In this document: positions 26,308 to 34,018 of the stretch, in pieces
Layout: each line of letters begins with the position of its first letter
Numbering within the stretch: the stretch's first letter is position 1
Assembly (NCBI RefSeq): GCF_017086405.1
Contig: NZ_CP070973.1
Location: 5,922,739 to 5,986,738, forward strand
Direction of reading: 5' to 3'
DNA from: Mycobacterium gordonae
GTDB taxonomy: Bacteria; Actinomycetota; Actinomycetes; Mycobacteriales; Mycobacteriaceae
DNA: 64,000 bases
Program-made: the position numbers and the translations under genes
Notes under the pieces: generated by a model
Databases searched by the model: none
Told to the model about the DNA's origin: nothing
The model's input: the letters and a program-made list of their open reading frames with translations, nothing else

Positions 26308-26622
26308 ATGAGACCAGAACCACCACCTCACGAGAACGCGGAGATTGCAGAGATGAACACAGAGACCATCGGTGCCGAACACCTCGGCATCGACGAGTTG
26401 CGCCAGGAGATCGACCGCCTGGACGCCGAGATCCTGGCAGCGGTTAAGCGCCGCGCCGAAGTGTCGCAGGCGATCGGCAAAGTGCGGATGGCCTCCGGCG
26501 GCACCCGGCTGGTGCACAGCCGCGAAATGAAAGTCATCGAGCGCTACAGCGAACTGGGTCCCGAAGGTAAGGATCTGGCGATGCTGCTCTTGCGGTTGGG
26601 CCGGGGACGACTCGGCCACTAA
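26308..26622 (+). CDS. Chorismate mutase, intracellular AroQ-delta type
   Basis: 104 residues from the ATG at 26308; the N-terminus RPEPPPHENAEIAEMN matches the mycobacterial enzyme I recall, so the inner ATG at 26353 is less likely. The three-helix AroQ fold shows LRQEIDRLDAEILAAVKRRAEVSQAIGKVRM, then RLVHSREMKVIERYSELGPEGKDLAMLLLRLGRGRLGH. The conserved Arg and Lys of the active site (R in VHSREMKVIER, K in IGKVRM) are present. It converts chorismate to prephenate. In M. tuberculosis (Rv0948c) the enzyme is activated by complex formation with DAHP synthase AroG through its C-terminal RLGH tail, which is conserved here. Confidence 0.95.
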   Translation: MRPEPPPHENAEIAEMNTETIGAEHLGIDELRQEIDRLDAEILAAVKRRAEVSQAIGKVRMASGGTRLVHSREMKVIERYSELGPEGKDLAMLLLRLGRGRLGH

Positions 26623-26683
26623 ACGGCACTAATTACGTTACATTCGGCGAATCGCGGCTTTGCCAGGGTAAATTTCGCCGGAA

Positions 26684-27655
26684 ATGGTTACGGCATCAAT
26701 AGCTGCGCTTTCGCCGTTGCGCCGGCTGATATCGGTGTCAGCCGCAGCGTTGCTCGCCGTGCTGGGCGGGCTGTCCGAGGGTGCCGCCACGTCGTTCGCA
26801 TGGTCGAGACAGGGAACGCCGATCGAATACCTGATGGTCCCGTCGGCCTCGATGAACCGTCAGGTGAAAGTGGAGTTCCAGGGCGGGGGTACCCGCGCGG
26901 TCTACCTGCTCGACGGGATGCTTGCCCGTGACGACTTCAATGGTTGGGACATCCACCTCGCGGTGTTCGAATGGTTCGCCCGATCCGGACTGTCCCTGGT
27001 TTTGCCGGTGGGCGGGGAGGCGAGTTTCTATACCAATTGGTACCGGCCCGCGGTCGGCCGCAGCGGAACGTACACCTACAAGTGGGAGACCTTTCTCTCT
27101 GAGGAATTGCCGGCATGGCTGGCGGCCAACAAGGCGATCAACGCCTCGGGCAACGCGGTGGTGGGGGCGTCGATGTCCGGTTCCGCCGCCCTGGTGCTTG
27201 CCGCCGATCATCCACGGAACTTCGGCTATGCCGCCTCGATGTCGGGTTTTCTGAATCTGTCCGCCGGCAACTGGCCTGCCCTGGTGAGCGCGGCGCAGTT
27301 GGGCTCCGGAGGGTTTCACTCCGACGCCATGTGGGGGCCGCCCGGGGACCCGGCGTGGGCGGCCAACGATCCGACCGTCAACGTGCCGAAGCTGGTGGCC
27401 AACAACACGCGCATCTGGGTATACACCGGCAACGGCGGCCCGTCGGAGGTGGGCACCAAGCTCGACGCCAGTCTGCTGGAAAGCGCCACGCGTATCAGCA
27501 ACAAGGCTTTTCAGACCAGATACCAGGCCGGGGGCGGCCACAACGGCGTCTTCAACTTCCCGGCCAACGGCACTCACACGTGGTCGTACTGGGGTGAGCA
27601 GCTGCAGGCGATGCTGCCGGATCTGCAACGGGTGCTGGGCGGTGCATCGCGCTGA
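26684..27655 (+). CDS. Antigen 85-like mycolyltransferase (secreted)
   Basis: 323 residues with a signal peptide (RRLISVSAAALLAVLGGL, cleavage near residue 35). The mature part follows Ag85/FbpA-C: PIEYLMVPSASMNRQVKVEFQGG, AVYLLDGMLARDDFNGWDI and TYKWETFLSEELPAWL. It has the nucleophile elbow GASMSGSAAL, a Glu in LLESA, and the catalytic His in NGTHTWSYWG. Ag85 enzymes transfer mycolic acids to trehalose and arabinogalactan in the cell wall. The Cys pair present in Ag85A-C (ACGKAGC) is absent here (AVGRSGT), as in more divergent members. H37Rv has only a short remnant at this place (Rv0947c, by memory), so this is an intact version. Whether it has transferase activity is not shown. Confidence 0.88.
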   Translation: MVTASIAALSPLRRLISVSAAALLAVLGGLSEGAATSFAWSRQGTPIEYLMVPSASMNRQVKVEFQGGGTRAVYLLDGMLARDDFNGWDIHLAVFEWFARSGLSLVLPVGGEASFYTNWYRPAVGRSGTYTYKWETFLSEELPAWLAANKAINASGNAVVGASMSGSAALVLAADHPRNFGYAASMSGFLNLSAGNWPALVSAAQLGSGGFHSDAMWGPPGDPAWAANDPTVNVPKLVANNTRIWVYTGNGGPSEVGTKLDASLLESATRISNKAFQTRYQAGGGHNGVFNFPANGTHTWSYWGEQLQAMLPDLQRVLGGASR

Positions 27656-27690
27656 GGCTGTGACCGGCCACTCGGCGTTAGGGTCGAAAC

Positions 27691-29352
27691 ATGACCTCCG
27701 AATCAATTCCCGATATCACCGGCACTTCGGCGTGGGACGCCCTGCGCAAGCATCACGATCAGATCGGAGCCACCCACCTGCGCGAGCTCTTCGCCGACGA
27801 TCCCAACCGCGGCCGAGACCTCACCCTCACTGTCGGCGACCTCTATATCGACTACAGCAAACACCGCATCACCCGCGAGACGGTGCAACTGCTGACCGCG
27901 CTGGCCCGCGCGGCCAAGCTGGAAGAACGGCGCGACGCCATGTTCGCCGGCGAGCGCATCAACACCTCGGAAAATCGCGCGGTGCTGCACACCGCGCTGC
28001 GACTGCCCCGTGACGCCGACCTGATCGTGGACGACCAGAACGTCGTCAAGGAAGTGCACGAGGTGCTCGACGCGATGGGCGACTTCACCGACCGGCTGCG
28101 CAGCGGCGACTGGAAGGGCGCCACGGGCGAGCGCATCAAGACCGTCGTCAACATCGGGATCGGTGGTTCGGACCTGGGCCCGGTCATGGTGTACCAGGCA
28201 TTGCGCCACTACGCCGACGCCGGCATCTCGGCGCGCTTCGTCTCCAATGTCGACCCCGCCGACCTGGTCGCGACGCTGAGCGATCTAGACCCTGCCACAA
28301 CGCTTTTCGTGGTGGCGTCGAAAACGTTCTCCACGTTGGAGACGTTGACCAACGCGACCGCCGCGCGCCGCTGGCTGACCGACGCACTCGGCGACTCCGC
28401 GGTGGCCAAGCACTTCGTCGCCGTCTCCACCAACAAGCGGCTGGTCGACGAATTCGGCATCAACACCGCCAACATGTTCGGTTTCTGGGACTGGGTCGGC
28501 GGGCGTTACTCGGTGGACTCGGCGATCGGGCTGTCGGTGATGGCCGTGATCGGCCGGGAAGCATTCGCCGATTTCCTCTCCGGCTTCCACATCGTCGACG
28601 AGCATTTCCGGACCGCACCGCTGGAGTCGAATGCGCCTGCACTGCTTGGGCTTATCGGGCTGTGGTATTCGAACTTCTTCGGCGCACAATCGCGCGCGGT
28701 GTTGCCGTACTCCAACGACCTGGCCCGGTTCGCCGCCTATCTGCAGCAGCTGACCATGGAATCGAACGGTAAGTCGACCAAGGCCGACGGCACGCCGGTG
28801 ACCGCCGACACCGGTGAAATCTATTGGGGAGAACCAGGAACCAACGGCCAACACGCGTTCTACCAACTCCTCCACCAAGGCACGCGATTGATACCGGCCG
28901 ACTTCATCGGCTTCAGCCAACCCCTGGACGACCTACCGACCGCCGAGGGCACCGGCAGCATGCACGACCTGCTGATGAGCAACTTCTTCGCCCAGACCCA
29001 GGTGCTCGCATTCGGCAAAACCGCCGAGGAGATCGCCGACGAAGGCACCCCGGAGGATGTGGTGCCGCACAAGGTGATGCCCGGAAACCGGCCTTCCACT
29101 TCGATTTTGGCTACACGGCTGACACCGTCTGTACTAGGGCAACTGATCGCACTCTATGAGCATCAGGTATTCACCGAAGGTGTGGTGTGGGGAATCGACC
29201 CCTTCGACCAGTGGGGCGTGGAACTCGGCAAGACGCAGGCCAAGGCGCTGCTGCCGGTGATCACCAGTGACCCGCCGCCGGACAAGCTGTCGGACAGCTC
29301 GACCGATGCACTGGTACGCCACTACCGGTCCGAAAGAGGCCGCGCCCAATAA
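27691..29352 (+). CDS. pgi: Glucose-6-phosphate isomerase
   Basis: 553 residues, exactly the usual actinobacterial length. It interconverts glucose-6-phosphate and fructose-6-phosphate in glycolysis and gluconeogenesis. Signatures visible are NIGIGGSDLGPVMVYQAL (sugar isomerase domain), VVASKTFSTLETLTN, FGFWDWVGGRYSVDSAIGL, the catalytic-Glu region with NGKSTKADG, WGEPGTNGQHAFYQLLHQG, and the Lys near the C-terminus in WGVELGKTQAKAL. It corresponds to H37Rv Rv0946c. Transcription ends at a strong hairpin 12 bases downstream. Confidence 0.97.
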   Translation: MTSESIPDITGTSAWDALRKHHDQIGATHLRELFADDPNRGRDLTLTVGDLYIDYSKHRITRETVQLLTALARAAKLEERRDAMFAGERINTSENRAVLHTALRLPRDADLIVDDQNVVKEVHEVLDAMGDFTDRLRSGDWKGATGERIKTVVNIGIGGSDLGPVMVYQALRHYADAGISARFVSNVDPADLVATLSDLDPATTLFVVASKTFSTLETLTNATAARRWLTDALGDSAVAKHFVAVSTNKRLVDEFGINTANMFGFWDWVGGRYSVDSAIGLSVMAVIGREAFADFLSGFHIVDEHFRTAPLESNAPALLGLIGLWYSNFFGAQSRAVLPYSNDLARFAAYLQQLTMESNGKSTKADGTPVTADTGEIYWGEPGTNGQHAFYQLLHQGTRLIPADFIGFSQPLDDLPTAEGTGSMHDLLMSNFFAQTQVLAFGKTAEEIADEGTPEDVVPHKVMPGNRPSTSILATRLTPSVLGQLIALYEHQVFTEGVVWGIDPFDQWGVELGKTQAKALLPVITSDPPPDKLSDSSTDALVRHYRSERGRAQ

Positions 29353-29363
29353 CATTTCGACCG

Positions 29364-29421
29364 CGAGCAGACGCAAAAGCACCCCTTTTCCCGGCGTGTC
29401 GGGTGCTTTTGCGTCTGCTCG
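29364..29421. terminator. Bidirectional terminator between pgi and the SDR gene
   Basis: A perfect 21-bp inverted repeat: 29364-29384 (CGAGCAGACGCAAAAGCACC and one more C) pairs with 29401-29421 around a 16-base loop. The arm contains an A-run on one side and TTTT on the other, so it can stop both convergent transcripts. The stem core GAGCAGACGCAA recurs at 15816-15872. Confidence 0.92.
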
Positions 29422-29427
29422 CCGGGC

Positions 29428-30177
29428 TCAGGCGAAGCGCTTGGTCAGCGGCGGTGGCAGCACCCGCATTAGCTGAACCAGCGGCGCCCACGGCCACCAC
29501 GGCACGGCCGCGCGACCCGGTTCACGTTCGATGGCGGCAACGAGCGCCTTGACGCCAGTTTCGTTGTCCACCATCAACATCGTGGTGCCTGACTTGGCCG
29601 TCATCTCCGACTCGATGTAGCCCGGCTCCATCACCGAGACCTTGATCGGGCCTTTGGCGTATTCGGCGCGCAGCGATTCGCCCAGCGAGCTGAGTCCGGC
29701 CTTGCTTGCGGCGTACGCGGCTTTGACTCCGGGCACACCCTTGTTGCCCAGCACCGAGGAGATGAGCACCAGATGGCCGGAGCCACGCTGGTTGAACATT
29801 TCCAGGGCGGCTTCGATCTGCACCAGCGCCGCGATCAAATTGGTCTCCAGGGTCGCCTTATTGGCCCACAACTTGCCCGAGCCCAGCCGAGCGCCCTTGC
29901 CGATGCCGGCATTGACGATGACGCGGTCGATGCCGCCCAATTCCTCGCTCAACTCCGCGAACACCTTGGGCACCTGGTCATGGTCGTTGACGTCGAGCTG
30001 CGACACCGCGATCGTGATCGACGGATACTGCTGGGAGAGTTCTGCTTTCAGCTCTTCCAGGCGATCGGTGCGGCGCGCGCACAGCGCCAGGTCACGGCCC
30101 TGGGCGGCGAAAGCGCGGGCCATGCCGGCGCCCAGGCCGGAACTGGCTCCGGTGATGAGGATTTTCTGGCGGGTCAC
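29428..30177 (-). CDS. Short-chain dehydrogenase/reductase
   Basis: 249 residues, classical SDR. The cofactor loop TGASSGLGAGMARAF is at residues 10-24, and the Arg-rich CARRTDRLEEL after beta-2 suggests NADP(H). NAG is present as VNAGIGKGAR, the catalytic Ser is in LVLISSVLG, and the active-site YAASKAGL gives Tyr and Lys. The substrate is unknown. It ends six bases from the terminator shared with pgi and starts 16 bases after the end of the glycosylase gene on the same strand, so the two are probably one transcript. It corresponds to H37Rv Rv0945. Confidence 0.9.
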   Translation of the reverse strand: MTRQKILITGASSGLGAGMARAFAAQGRDLALCARRTDRLEELKAELSQQYPSITIAVSQLDVNDHDQVPKVFAELSEELGGIDRVIVNAGIGKGARLGSGKLWANKATLETNLIAALVQIEAALEMFNQRGSGHLVLISSVLGNKGVPGVKAAYAASKAGLSSLGESLRAEYAKGPIKVSVMEPGYIESEMTAKSGTTMLMVDNETGVKALVAAIEREPGRAAVPWWPWAPLVQLMRVLPPPLTKRFA

Positions 30178-30193
30178 TCAGGCAGCATATCGA

Positions 30194-31057
30194 TCACTTG
30201 AGCAGCCGCGACATGCGCCGGTCGGCCAGCACCTTGCCGCCGGTCTGACACGTCGGACAGTACTGAAAAGACTTGTCCGCGAACGACACTTCGCGCACGG
30301 TGTCCCCACATACCGGGCAGGGCAGTCCGGTGCGAGCGTGGACCCGCAGCCCGGATCGCTTTTCGCCTTTGAGCATGGCGGCGCCCTGACCGACGGATCG
30401 GCTCACGGCGTCGGTCAGGACGGAGATCATGGCGTCGTGCAGGGTGGTGAGCTGCTCGGCGGTCAGTTTCGCCGCGGTAGCGAACGGCGAAAGGCGCGCG
30501 ACATGCAGGATCTCGTCGCTGTAGGCGTTGCCGATGCCGGCGATCACCTTTTGGTCGGCGATGACTGTCTTGATCCGCCCGGTGTTGCCGGCCAGCACCC
30601 GCGCGAGATCGTCGGGCCCGAGCTCCAGCGCGTCCGGACCCAGCGACGCGACCTGCGGCACCTGTTGCGGGTCGTTGACCAGCCACACCGCCAGCCGCTT
30701 CTGGGTGCCCGCCTCGGTGAGGTCGAAGCCGGGGGCTTCCCCGGGGGTACCCAGGTGCACGCGCAGCGCGATCGGCCCCTTGCCGGGCCGCAGCGGGGCC
30801 GCGGCCAGCTTGTCCGACCAGCGCAGCCACCCCGCGCGGGACAGGTGGGTGATCAGCCACAAGTCACCGGCCTGCAGGCCCAGATACTTGCCCCACCGAC
30901 CGGCCCCGACCACGGTCTGGGCATGCAGGGCGTTGATCGGTGGGTCGAAGGTCTTGAGCACCGACAACGCGGCGACGTCGACGCGTCCGACGGTCAACCC
31001 GACAGCGTGCCGGCGCAGATGGTCGGCCAGCGCTTCGATCTCAGGGAGTTCGGGCAC
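30194..31057 (-). CDS. Fpg/Nei-family DNA glycosylase (formamidopyrimidine-type), full length
   Basis: 287 residues from the GTG at 31057. This start is chosen because the mature N-terminus must be Pro-Glu (PELPEIEAL), the catalytic proline and glutamate of the family. The N-terminal beta-sandwich, the H2TH region (ELGPDDLARVLAGNTGRIKTVIADQKVIAGIGNAYSDEIL) and a complete zinc finger (CPVCG ... YCPTCQTGGKVLADRR) are all present. It removes oxidised bases and cleaves the abasic site. H37Rv Rv0944 at this position is about half as long as I remember it, so the M. tuberculosis copy looks truncated while this one appears functional. Confidence 0.9.
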   Translation of the reverse strand: MPELPEIEALADHLRRHAVGLTVGRVDVAALSVLKTFDPPINALHAQTVVGAGRWGKYLGLQAGDLWLITHLSRAGWLRWSDKLAAAPLRPGKGPIALRVHLGTPGEAPGFDLTEAGTQKRLAVWLVNDPQQVPQVASLGPDALELGPDDLARVLAGNTGRIKTVIADQKVIAGIGNAYSDEILHVARLSPFATAAKLTAEQLTTLHDAMISVLTDAVSRSVGQGAAMLKGEKRSGLRVHARTGLPCPVCGDTVREVSFADKSFQYCPTCQTGGKVLADRRMSRLLK

Positions 31058-31198
31058 GTGTTCAGTGTGCCGGACGTGCCGTTGCAACGCGGCGCCCGGC
31101 ATCGCCGTCATGGTTTACGTGCACACGAAGGCGAGGACGGTGTTCGCGGCCCCGGCCCGTTGCGCCGGTCCGCCCAATGCCGAAGTCTGCCGGACCAA

Positions 31199-32911
31199 CT
31201 AGGCGGGTCCGTTGACGCCGGCATGGCCGAATAGCAGCCCGCCGCGTCCGCCAATACCGCCGACACCGCCCTGGCTCGCACCCGCTCCCGCACCGCCGTT
31301 GCCGCCATCGCCGACAAATGCGGCGTTTCCACCCTTTCCACCGACACCACTGAGCGTGTTCGGCGGAGCCATGAAGCCAGCCGGGATGGTGCCCGCGAAT
31401 CCGCCGCTGCCGCCGTTGCCGAAAAAGATGCCGCCATCACCGCCGTCGCCGCCACTGCCGGTCTGGAACACCATTGCTGCCGGGCCAGCCCCGACTGCCC
31501 CGGTGTTGCCACCGTTCCCGCCGGCTCCACCCATCCCCCAGAATTTGGCGTCGGCGCCGATGCCTCCCGCCGCACCGGGACCCGCGCCGCCACCGAGATT
31601 GCCGCCGGTGCCCGAATTCCCGCCGTTACCACCGGCGCCACCACTCCCGCCGTTGCCGATCAGACCGCTTTGTCCACCGACGCCGCCGAAGCCTCCGTAG
31701 CCGCCTGTGCCGTTGCCACCGACTGCGGCCACTAGGATGTCCCCCCCGTTACCACCCAGACCACCTATCCCACCCTGCCCGCCGTTGCCTATGAAGAGGC
31801 CCCCATTGCCGCCACTGCCACCGAAGCCACCATCGCCACCGTTACCGGCAAGGAGGGCTATGCCGAGGGAGACCGACTGGCCTTGGCCACCGAGACCGCC
31901 GTTCCCGCCGGCACCGCCGTTACCGACTAGCCCGGCGCTGCCACCGTTGCCTCCGGTCGCCGCAAAACCGCCTCCACTGACGCCGATGCCGACGTTGAAA
32001 TCGGTGACAAACGACCCGCCGTTGCCGGCGTTCCCTCCGGCACCCCCGTCGCCGTACACCCAGCCGCTGTGGCCGCCGTTGCCGCCGTTGCCGGCCTGCC
32101 CGGCGCTACCAGGAGCGGCGATATTCAATCCACCAGTGGCGTCGCCACCGTTACCACCCCGACCACCGACGCCGCCCTGGCCGAAAAGGAGTCCGCCGGC
32201 GCCTCCGACACCGCCGTTACCGCCCGAGCCGCCGCTGAACCCCTGGCCGCCTCCGGCGGCGCCGTGGGCGTTGCCACCACTACCCCCGGCCCCACCCTGA
32301 CCACCCATGCCGTACAGCCATCCGCCACTACCACCGGCACCACCGTTTCCGCCTGCCTGGCCTGCAGCGTTGGCGCCGGCGTTGGCGCCGGCGCCGCCGG
32401 CACCTCCGGCTCCGCCGTTGCCAAACAGACCCGCGGATCCGCCGGCTCCGCCGTTCTGACCCGCCGCACCCGAGCCTCCGTTACCGCCGTTGCCAAACAG
32501 CCACCCGCCGTCGCCACCTGCGCCACCGGTGCCGTTGACACCGTTGGCGCCGTCGCCGAACAGCGGACGACCGGTCAGAGTTACAAACGGATCATTGGTG
32601 GCCGCAGCGAATGCTTGCATCCGCAGCGCGCTAAGCGCTTCGGCGGTGGCGTACTGGTTGGCGCCTGTGCTCATGAGCTGAACGAACTGCTGGTGAAACG
32701 ACGCTGCCTGGGCACTCAACGCTTGATAGGCCTGCGCGTGCGCACCGAACATGGCCGCCAAAGCAGCCGACACCTCATCGGCGCCAGCAGCCAGCACCGC
32801 CGATGTCGGCGCCGCCGCGGCCGCGCTCGCTTGGTTGATCGAGGAACCGATGGTCGTCAGATCGGATGCCGCCGCGGCCAGATACTCCGTCGACGCGTAC
32901 ACAAAAGACAT
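31199..32911 (-). CDS. PE_PGRS family protein
   Basis: 570 residues, intact. PE domain at residues 1-95 (SFVYASTEYLAAAASDLTTIG ... DEVSAALAAMFGAHAQAYQ ... STGANQYATAEA). The linker with NDPFVTLTGRPLFGDGANG is typical of the PE-to-PGRS junction. About 430 residues of GGxGGx repeats (PGRS) follow, ending in LLFGHAGVNGPA. PE_PGRS proteins are exported by ESX-5 to the outer surface; calcium binding and host interaction are reported for some. It is the first of three neighbouring PE genes on this strand, placed between the Fpg-like gene and cobF. Confidence 0.92.
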   Translation of the reverse strand: MSFVYASTEYLAAAASDLTTIGSSINQASAAAAAPTSAVLAAGADEVSAALAAMFGAHAQAYQALSAQAASFHQQFVQLMSTGANQYATAEALSALRMQAFAAATNDPFVTLTGRPLFGDGANGVNGTGGAGGDGGWLFGNGGNGGSGAAGQNGGAGGSAGLFGNGGAGGAGGAGANAGANAAGQAGGNGGAGGSGGWLYGMGGQGGAGGSGGNAHGAAGGGQGFSGGSGGNGGVGGAGGLLFGQGGVGGRGGNGGDATGGLNIAAPGSAGQAGNGGNGGHSGWVYGDGGAGGNAGNGGSFVTDFNVGIGVSGGGFAATGGNGGSAGLVGNGGAGGNGGLGGQGQSVSLGIALLAGNGGDGGFGGSGGNGGLFIGNGGQGGIGGLGGNGGDILVAAVGGNGTGGYGGFGGVGGQSGLIGNGGSGGAGGNGGNSGTGGNLGGGAGPGAAGGIGADAKFWGMGGAGGNGGNTGAVGAGPAAMVFQTGSGGDGGDGGIFFGNGGSGGFAGTIPAGFMAPPNTLSGVGGKGGNAAFVGDGGNGGAGAGASQGGVGGIGGRGGLLFGHAGVNGPA

Positions 32912-33008
32912 GCGGCAGCCTTCCCGATAGACCTCGCCCGAGTTCCAAGTGAGAGGGCATGGTAGCGCTCTGGCCGGGCCTCGATCAGGGATTTGGCGAA
33001 GTCAGGGA

Positions 33009-33895
33009 CTAGGCCGGTGCAGCGATGCCGGTTTCGCCTAAAGCGCCACTGCCACCGGACGCGCTATGTCCGAACAATCCGACGCCTCGTCCATCGGGGG
33101 CGAAGAGGCTGTCTCCACCGCGAAGGGTGTGACCGGCGAGGGACGGGCCGTCACCATGAAGCCAGCCGCTGCGGTCGCCCTCGAGCGCACGGCTCGGCGC
33201 GGCGTGCTCCGCATGCGTGGTCGCGGCCGAGTGCCCTTCGCTACTGCCCTTGGCGGGTTGAGCGGCGGGCTGGCCGTTCGCGGCGCCGAATCCGGCGGCT
33301 GGCCCGAAGAAGCCGGGCGCGAAAGCTTGCGCCGGAGCAGCCTCGGCGGCCGCGATGTCGGCGGCCGGCGCGACACCGGCCTGACCGCCCAGGGCGCCCA
33401 CCGCGCCGCAGCCGCCGTTGCCGAAGAGTCCTGCCGACCCCCCGGCCGGGCGAGCGCCGTGGCCCGGGAGGCGAACGACGAAGCACCGCTTCGAGCGGCG
33501 CCCAGCGCCGCACCTACCCGGTTGGCAGCGCCGGTATTCATTGACTGTGCCGCGGCTGCGGTGGCCATAGCGACGTCATTGGAGGGCGCCGCGCCCTGCT
33601 GCATCGGCGTCGCGTTGGCGGCTTCTGCGCCCGCATACAAATTGGCGCCGCTGCTCATCAGCTGGACGAACTGCTCGTGAAACATCGCCGCCTGCGCGCT
33701 CAGCTGCTGGTAGGCCTGCGCGTGCGCACCGAACAGTGCCGCGATCACCGCCGACACGTCGTCGGCGCCTGCCGCCATTACCGCGGAAGTTGGCATCGCC
33801 GCCGCCGCGCTGGCCGCGTTGATCGTGGAACCGATGCTCGCCAGATCCGAGGCCGCTGCGGCAACCCACTCTGGACTGGCGAACACATAGGACAT
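33009..33895 (-). pseudogene. PE family protein with Ala/Gly-rich C-terminus, frameshifted
   Basis: The ATG at 33895 opens a complete PE domain (SYVFASPEWVAAAASDLASIG ... DDVSAVIAALFGAHAQAYQQL ... SSGANLYAGAEA). An Ala-rich linker follows, and then the frame breaks at ARPGG (CCCCCC 33438-33443 on the plus strand). One extra G on the coding strand restores GSAGLFGNGGCGAVGALGGQ. The rest is a non-repetitive Ala/Pro/Gly tail with AQAFAPGFFGPAAGFGAANG and ends in GETGIAAPA at 33009. With the base restored the protein is 295 residues. The tail is not PGRS-like; the only known feature is the short LFGNGG motif. A homopolymer sequence error is the likely cause. Confidence 0.75.
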
Positions 33896-34018
33896 TCGGC
33901 AACCTTTCCCGACCAGTGTGAAGTGCCTATCACGTGTTTAGCACGTGGAATCAGATCCTAGCGCGGGAATCGACCCCCGGAGCGCACGTTCTTTTCGGCG
34001 ACGGACCCCAAGGCGAGG

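Noticed and set aside
31212..32300. Long Pro-rich plus-strand frames opposite PE_PGRS genes
   Set aside because: The GGC-rich PGRS repeats read as Pro-Pro on the other strand; a known false signal.
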